Shown: one piece after another, positions 60,853-64,000 of the stretch
Layout: each line of letters opens with the position of its first letter
Numbering within the stretch: position 1 is the first letter of the stretch
NCBI GenBank assembly: GCA_046297835.1
Contig: JBKBHI010000006.1
Coordinates: forward strand, 211,457 to 275,456
DNA length: 64,000 nucleotides
Direction of reading: 5' to 3'
Source: CAMAVH01 sp046297835
GTDB taxonomy: Bacteria; Pseudomonadota; Alphaproteobacteria; SMXQ01
Translations under genes and position numbers: made by a program
Notes under the pieces: generated by a model
Databases searched by the model: none
Told to the model about the DNA's origin: nothing
Seen by the model: only the letters and a program-made list of their open reading frames with translations

Positions 60853-61033
60853 GACTTCATCCCCGTCCGGCCGCCCCGGCTTATCGCCGCAAGCTCTCGG
60901 GCCATAGGATTTCGCTCTTTCATGAGGCTTTTTCGCGCTCTAACTGGCGTCAGGCGGCCGCGCGCGCTTTACATACGGCGGTATTAGGGAACAAAATGCC
61001 GCCGTCTATCGGGGCCGGAGTCAAAAGAGCGGT

Positions 61034-61588
61034 ATGTCTAATGTTCCCTGGAGCGTGAAGGGCGTCGAGCACGAGGCGCGCGAGGCGGCGAAACTCGCCG
61101 CGCGCAAGGCCGGCTTGCCGCTCGGCGTCTGGCTGAGCCAGACGATTCACGCCGCCGCCGCCCAGCAGCTCAAGAGCTCGAGCGGGCCCACCCTCTATGC
61201 TTCCGCCGGCGGCGCCCCTGCGGCCGATGGCGTCGCCGCGCCGTCCAGCGGCCCGCGCCCGCCCGCCCTGACGCCGGAGGCGGTGCTCGAAAGCATCAAC
61301 CGCCTGTCGGTCCGCCTGTCCGAAAGCGAGGCGCGCACGGCCGAAGCCCTCGCGCCGCTCGCCGAGAAAGTCGCCAAACTGTCGGCCCAGGTCGAGCAGA
61401 GCAAGGCCGGCGGCGGCCCCGATGCGCGGCTCGAGATCGATCCGCTCGAGCGCGCCATGATGCGCATGACCGAGCGGCTCGACCGCATCGAGGAAGGCCG
61501 CGGCGGCCGCGCCAGCGCCCCGCCTCAGCGCCAGTCCGACGGTCCGCCGCGCAAGCCGGGCCTGTTCTCGCGCCTGTTCTCGGACTAA
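61034..61588 (+). CDS. Coiled-coil protein with the W-x-V-x-G motif (function unknown)
   Basis: 184 residues. N-terminus PWSVKGVEHEAREAAKLAAR then KAGLPLGVWLSQTIHAAA is the shared motif. A Pro/Ala/Ser linker follows, then a likely coiled coil (ESINRLSVRLSESEARTAEALAPLAEKVAKLSAQVEQ) and a second helix ERAMMRMTERLDRIEEG. A basic-aromatic end (KPGLFSRLFSD) resembles a membrane-touching tip. It looks like a small relative of the PodJ N-terminal half without membrane and SEL1 parts, and it lies just before the PodJ-like gene. Confidence 0.75.
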   Translation: MSNVPWSVKGVEHEAREAAKLAARKAGLPLGVWLSQTIHAAAAQQLKSSSGPTLYASAGGAPAADGVAAPSSGPRPPALTPEAVLESINRLSVRLSESEARTAEALAPLAEKVAKLSAQVEQSKAGGGPDARLEIDPLERAMMRMTERLDRIEEGRGGRASAPPQRQSDGPPRKPGLFSRLFSD

Positions 61589-61650
61589 GCGACTTCTCGG
61601 ATTAAGCGACCGGGCGGCTTGAGCGCCGCCGAACCGCATCAGCAGGGGGG

Positions 61651-63330
61651 ATGAAGCCGGTCATGGATTGGACGGTGCGCGGCATGGACGAAGCGGCCCG
61701 TCGGCGCGCCGAAGCCGCCGCCGAAGCCGCCGGCCTGCCGCTCGCCGCCTGGCTCGACCGCGCCATTTTGGAAAACGCCGCCAGCCACGTGCCGCCCTCG
61801 GTGTGGGCCGGGCGCGAGAGCGCGCCGCCCGACCAGGATGATGACGGCGACGCTGCGGCAGCCGACGCGGCCGACGATGCCGACGCGACGCCGTCGCTCG
61901 CCGATCCGCGCACCCAGGACGAAATTCGCCAAGCGCTCGACCGGCTCGACGCCCGGCTCGAACGCAGCAGCCGCGCCATCGCCGGCGCCGTCGTGCCGAT
62001 GACGCGCAAGCTCGACGCGCTCGCCGGCCAGGCCGCCGCCGCGCCCGCTGCGTCCCCTGCGCCCCAAGGGCCTATGCTCCCGGCGATCTATGTGACGCGG
62101 CCCGACCGCGCCTATCGCCGCGGCCTCGGCCTGATTGCCGCCGCGCTGTTGCTGTTGTCTTTCGCCGGGGCGGGCGGGCTCGCCTGGGTGTGGTTCGACA
62201 TGCAGGAGCCGCCGCCCAATCCCTATGCCGAGATGGACGACAGCGAGCTGCCGCCGATCGCGCGCCCCGCCGTCCCGTCCCGCGCGCCAACGCCAACGCC
62301 GGCCGCCGCCGCGCGGTCCGGCGCGCCGCCGGAGCACGCCGATCTCGAACGGCTGATCGAACAGGGACGCGACGACGCGGCCGGCGATCCGCCGGCGGCG
62401 GATGCCGCTCAAATCGCCGCACCGCAAATCTCGGCCCAACAAATCCCAGCCCCGCAAATCTCTGAGGGCGACGCGCCGCTCGACGGCGACGCCAAGCTGA
62501 TCGCGCAACTGCGCGCCGCCGCAGCGCAGAACGACGCCAAGGCGCAGCACGATCTCGCGCTGCTGCTGATGGAAGGCCGGCTGTTGCCGCGCGACGAAGC
62601 GGCGGCCGGCGAGCTGTTCGAGCAGGCCGCCATGCAGGGCCTCGCCAACGCGCAATACAATCTCGGCGTGATCTACGACGCCGGGCTGGGGCGCGCCGCC
62701 GATCCGACCATGGCCTATTTCTGGTATAGCGCCGCCGCCGACCAGGGCCATGTGCCGGCGCAATACAATCTCGGCGTCGCCGCCGCGCAGGGCAAAGGCG
62801 CGCCGCGCGACTATGCCGTCGCCGCCCTGTGGTTCGAGCGCGCGGCGCGCAGCGGCCTGCCCGACGCGCAATACAATCTCGGCCAGATGCACGAAAGCGG
62901 CATCGGCGTGCCGCGCGACGCCGACAAAGCTTACGAGCTCTATGCCGCCGCCGCCGCGCAGGGCCACACGCCGGCGCGCCAGCGCATGATCGGCCTCGCC
63001 AGCCAGCTCGCCGCGCGGGGCGCGACGCTGCCCGCCGTGCCGAGCGCCGCGTCGCCGCCGCCTTCGCGCGCGCCCGTTACGAGCGCGGCCACGCGCCCCG
63101 TTTCGCCCGCGCTCACGCGCCCCGCTTCGCCCGCGCTCACGCGCGAGGACATCGTCGAAGTGCAGACTCTGCTGCGCAAGTTGGAGCTGCTGAAGGGCGC
63201 GGCCGACGGCATGATCGGACCGGGCACGCGCGCGGCGATCCGCCAATATCAGGCGATGGCCGGCTTGGCCCAGACCGGCGAGCCGTCGCGCGAGTTGCTG
63301 ACGGAATTGCGCGAGGTTGGCAGGCCTTAA
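61651..63330 (+). CDS. PodJ-like membrane protein with SEL1 repeats and a peptidoglycan-binding domain
   Basis: 559 residues from ATG 61651; ATG 61663 (MDWTV) is better spaced from the GGGGGG site. Domains: motif DWTVRGMDEAARRRAEAAAE then AAGLPLAAWL (1-40); a disordered acidic linker; a helix around residues 85-125; one membrane segment LIAAALLLLSFAGAGGLAWVWF (about 155-175); four SEL1/TPR-like repeats around 290-440, each with A-Q-Y-N-L-G; and a C-terminal peptidoglycan-binding fold (EVQTLLRKLELLKGAADGMIGPGTRAAIRQYQ). PodJ proteins mark a cell pole in Caulobacter relatives. This one has a much shorter cytoplasmic part. Confidence 0.85.
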   Translation: MKPVMDWTVRGMDEAARRRAEAAAEAAGLPLAAWLDRAILENAASHVPPSVWAGRESAPPDQDDDGDAAAADAADDADATPSLADPRTQDEIRQALDRLDARLERSSRAIAGAVVPMTRKLDALAGQAAAAPAASPAPQGPMLPAIYVTRPDRAYRRGLGLIAAALLLLSFAGAGGLAWVWFDMQEPPPNPYAEMDDSELPPIARPAVPSRAPTPTPAAAARSGAPPEHADLERLIEQGRDDAAGDPPAADAAQIAAPQISAQQIPAPQISEGDAPLDGDAKLIAQLRAAAAQNDAKAQHDLALLLMEGRLLPRDEAAAGELFEQAAMQGLANAQYNLGVIYDAGLGRAADPTMAYFWYSAAADQGHVPAQYNLGVAAAQGKGAPRDYAVAALWFERAARSGLPDAQYNLGQMHESGIGVPRDADKAYELYAAAAAQGHTPARQRMIGLASQLAARGATLPAVPSAASPPPSRAPVTSAATRPVSPALTRPASPALTREDIVEVQTLLRKLELLKGAADGMIGPGTRAAIRQYQAMAGLAQTGEPSRELLTELREVGRP

Positions 63331-63340
63331 TTTTAAGACG

Positions 63341-64000
63341 CTAAAGCCCGATCTCGGGGCGCGCGCCGATCAGATGGCCGGCGGCACGCCACCAATCGGC
63401 GCGAGCGTCGCCCAAGCGCCGCGCCGCCGCTTGCGCCGCTCCCGCGTCGTCGAACAAGGCGAAGCAGGTCGCGCCGCTGCCCGACATGCGCGCGAGCCGC
63501 GCCCCGGGCAAGGCCGCCAGCGCCGTCAACACCTCGCCGATGACGGGCGCGACGCGCAGAGCTGGCGCTTCCAGATCGTTGCGGCCGCGGCGCAGAACCT
63601 CCAGCAGCGCGGCCCTATCTGGTTGGGCATCCGGCGCGACAGCGAGCGCTTCTCCCGGCGCGGTGAAGCGGCCGTTCAACTCGGCGAACACGCGCGCCGT
63701 CGGCACGGCGACCCCCGGATTGACCAGCAGCAGGCCGAGCGGCGGCCCCGGCGACAATAATGATGGCAGCGGCGTCAGGCGCTCGCCGATGCCGGCCATG
63801 CGCGCCGGCCGGCTCGCGAGACACACGGGAATATCGGCCCCGAGCGCGAGACCGATCTCGGCCAATCGCTCGTCGGCGATATCGAGCCGCCACAGCGCGC
63901 GCAACGCCAGCAGGGCCGCCGCCGCGTCGGCCGAGCCGCCGCCGATGCCGCCGGCGACCGGCAGGCGTTTGTCGAGTGTCAGCGCCGCGCCCGGCGCGGC
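63341..64000 (-). CDS. ispE: 4-diphosphocytidyl-2-C-methyl-D-erythritol kinase, N-terminus cut by window end
   Basis: The 219 C-terminal residues are visible. GHMP-kinase ATP loop PVAGGIGGGSADAAAALLAL lies near the cut end; the later blocks LGADIPVCLASRPARMAGIGE and ARMSGSGATCFALFD complete the IspE pattern. It phosphorylates CDP-methylerythritol in the non-mevalonate isoprenoid pathway. The start is beyond base 64000. It converges on the PodJ-like gene, 10 bases apart. Confidence 0.92.
   Translation of the reverse strand, partial: AAPGAALTLDKRLPVAGGIGGGSADAAAALLALRALWRLDIADERLAEIGLALGADIPVCLASRPARMAGIGERLTPLPSLLSPGPPLGLLLVNPGVAVPTARVFAELNGRFTAPGEALAVAPDAQPDRAALLEVLRRGRNDLEAPALRVAPVIGEVLTALAALPGARLARMSGSGATCFALFDDAGAAQAAARRLGDARADWWRAAGHLIGARPEIGL

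Noticed and set aside
61651..63330. Repeated AQYNLG segments as a DNA repeat or CRISPR-like array
   Set aside because: They are SEL1 protein repeats in one coding frame with 36-codon spacing; no CRISPR array is present in the window.

Overview
The window looks like high-GC chromosomal DNA of an alphaproteobacterium, probably Hyphomicrobiales (Rhizobiales). The grounds are the PHA-synthase/Pta/AckA/FabI gene set, the PodJ-like SEL1 protein, the DUF3489-DUF2924-recombinase trio, tripartite tricarboxylate (TTT) transporters and CRP/FNR-type boxes. Species cannot be named from the sequence alone. The window ends inside ispE and begins inside the last part of a Rieske oxygenase gene.

Bases 1-23,300 form an aromatic-acid catabolic island. 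A divergent promoter region (8042-8280) separates a leftward pair (phthalate-dioxygenase-like Rieske oxygenase and an ABC solute-binding protein) from a long rightward series. That series holds the ABC ATPase and fused permease, RidA, a LigB-type extradiol dioxygenase, a LigJ-like hydratase, three tandem RraA/LigK-type aldolases, two class II aldolase/decarboxylase-like genes, TctC and a TctA-TctB fusion, a second amidohydrolase and a Gfo/Idh/MocA dehydrogenase. Together they suggest uptake, ring hydroxylation, dehydrogenation, decarboxylation, meta-cleavage, hydration and aldol cleavage to pyruvate and oxaloacetate. A double cupin, an orphan EutA-like ATPase, an MFS exporter and an IclR regulator lie to the left.

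Bases 23,300-28,100 are an accessory graveyard: a frameshifted GspD piece, an RHS core piece joined head-on to a terminase piece, then an intact DUF3489-DUF2924-serine recombinase trio. Bases 28,170-32,583 hold a LeuCD-like hydratase divergent from a TctC-like binding protein, with a LysR gene, so this is probably a catabolic locus and not leucine synthesis.

Bases 32,970-47,200 encode envelope transport: acrA-acrB, uspA and tolC with a divergent AcrR-type repressor and its palindromic operator, a second TetR with NDH-2, and a yhiI-rbbA-yhhJ type exporter. Bases 47,290-59,440 encode a PHA/acetate/low-oxygen module: phasin, TetR, phaC, MaoC-Pta fusion, ackA, fabI, marC, phaB, a Tat-exported nitroreductase and PEP synthase. 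FNR/FixK-type boxes stand before phasin/tetR-phaC, phaB, the nitroreductase and ppsA. At the two PHA sites the box overlaps an 18-bp palindrome in the same arrangement.

Bases 59,630-64,000 hold a broken toxin with an intact antitoxin, tRNA-Gln(UUG), three consecutive genes sharing a short W-x-V-x-G motif (the last a PodJ-like membrane protein), and part of ispE.
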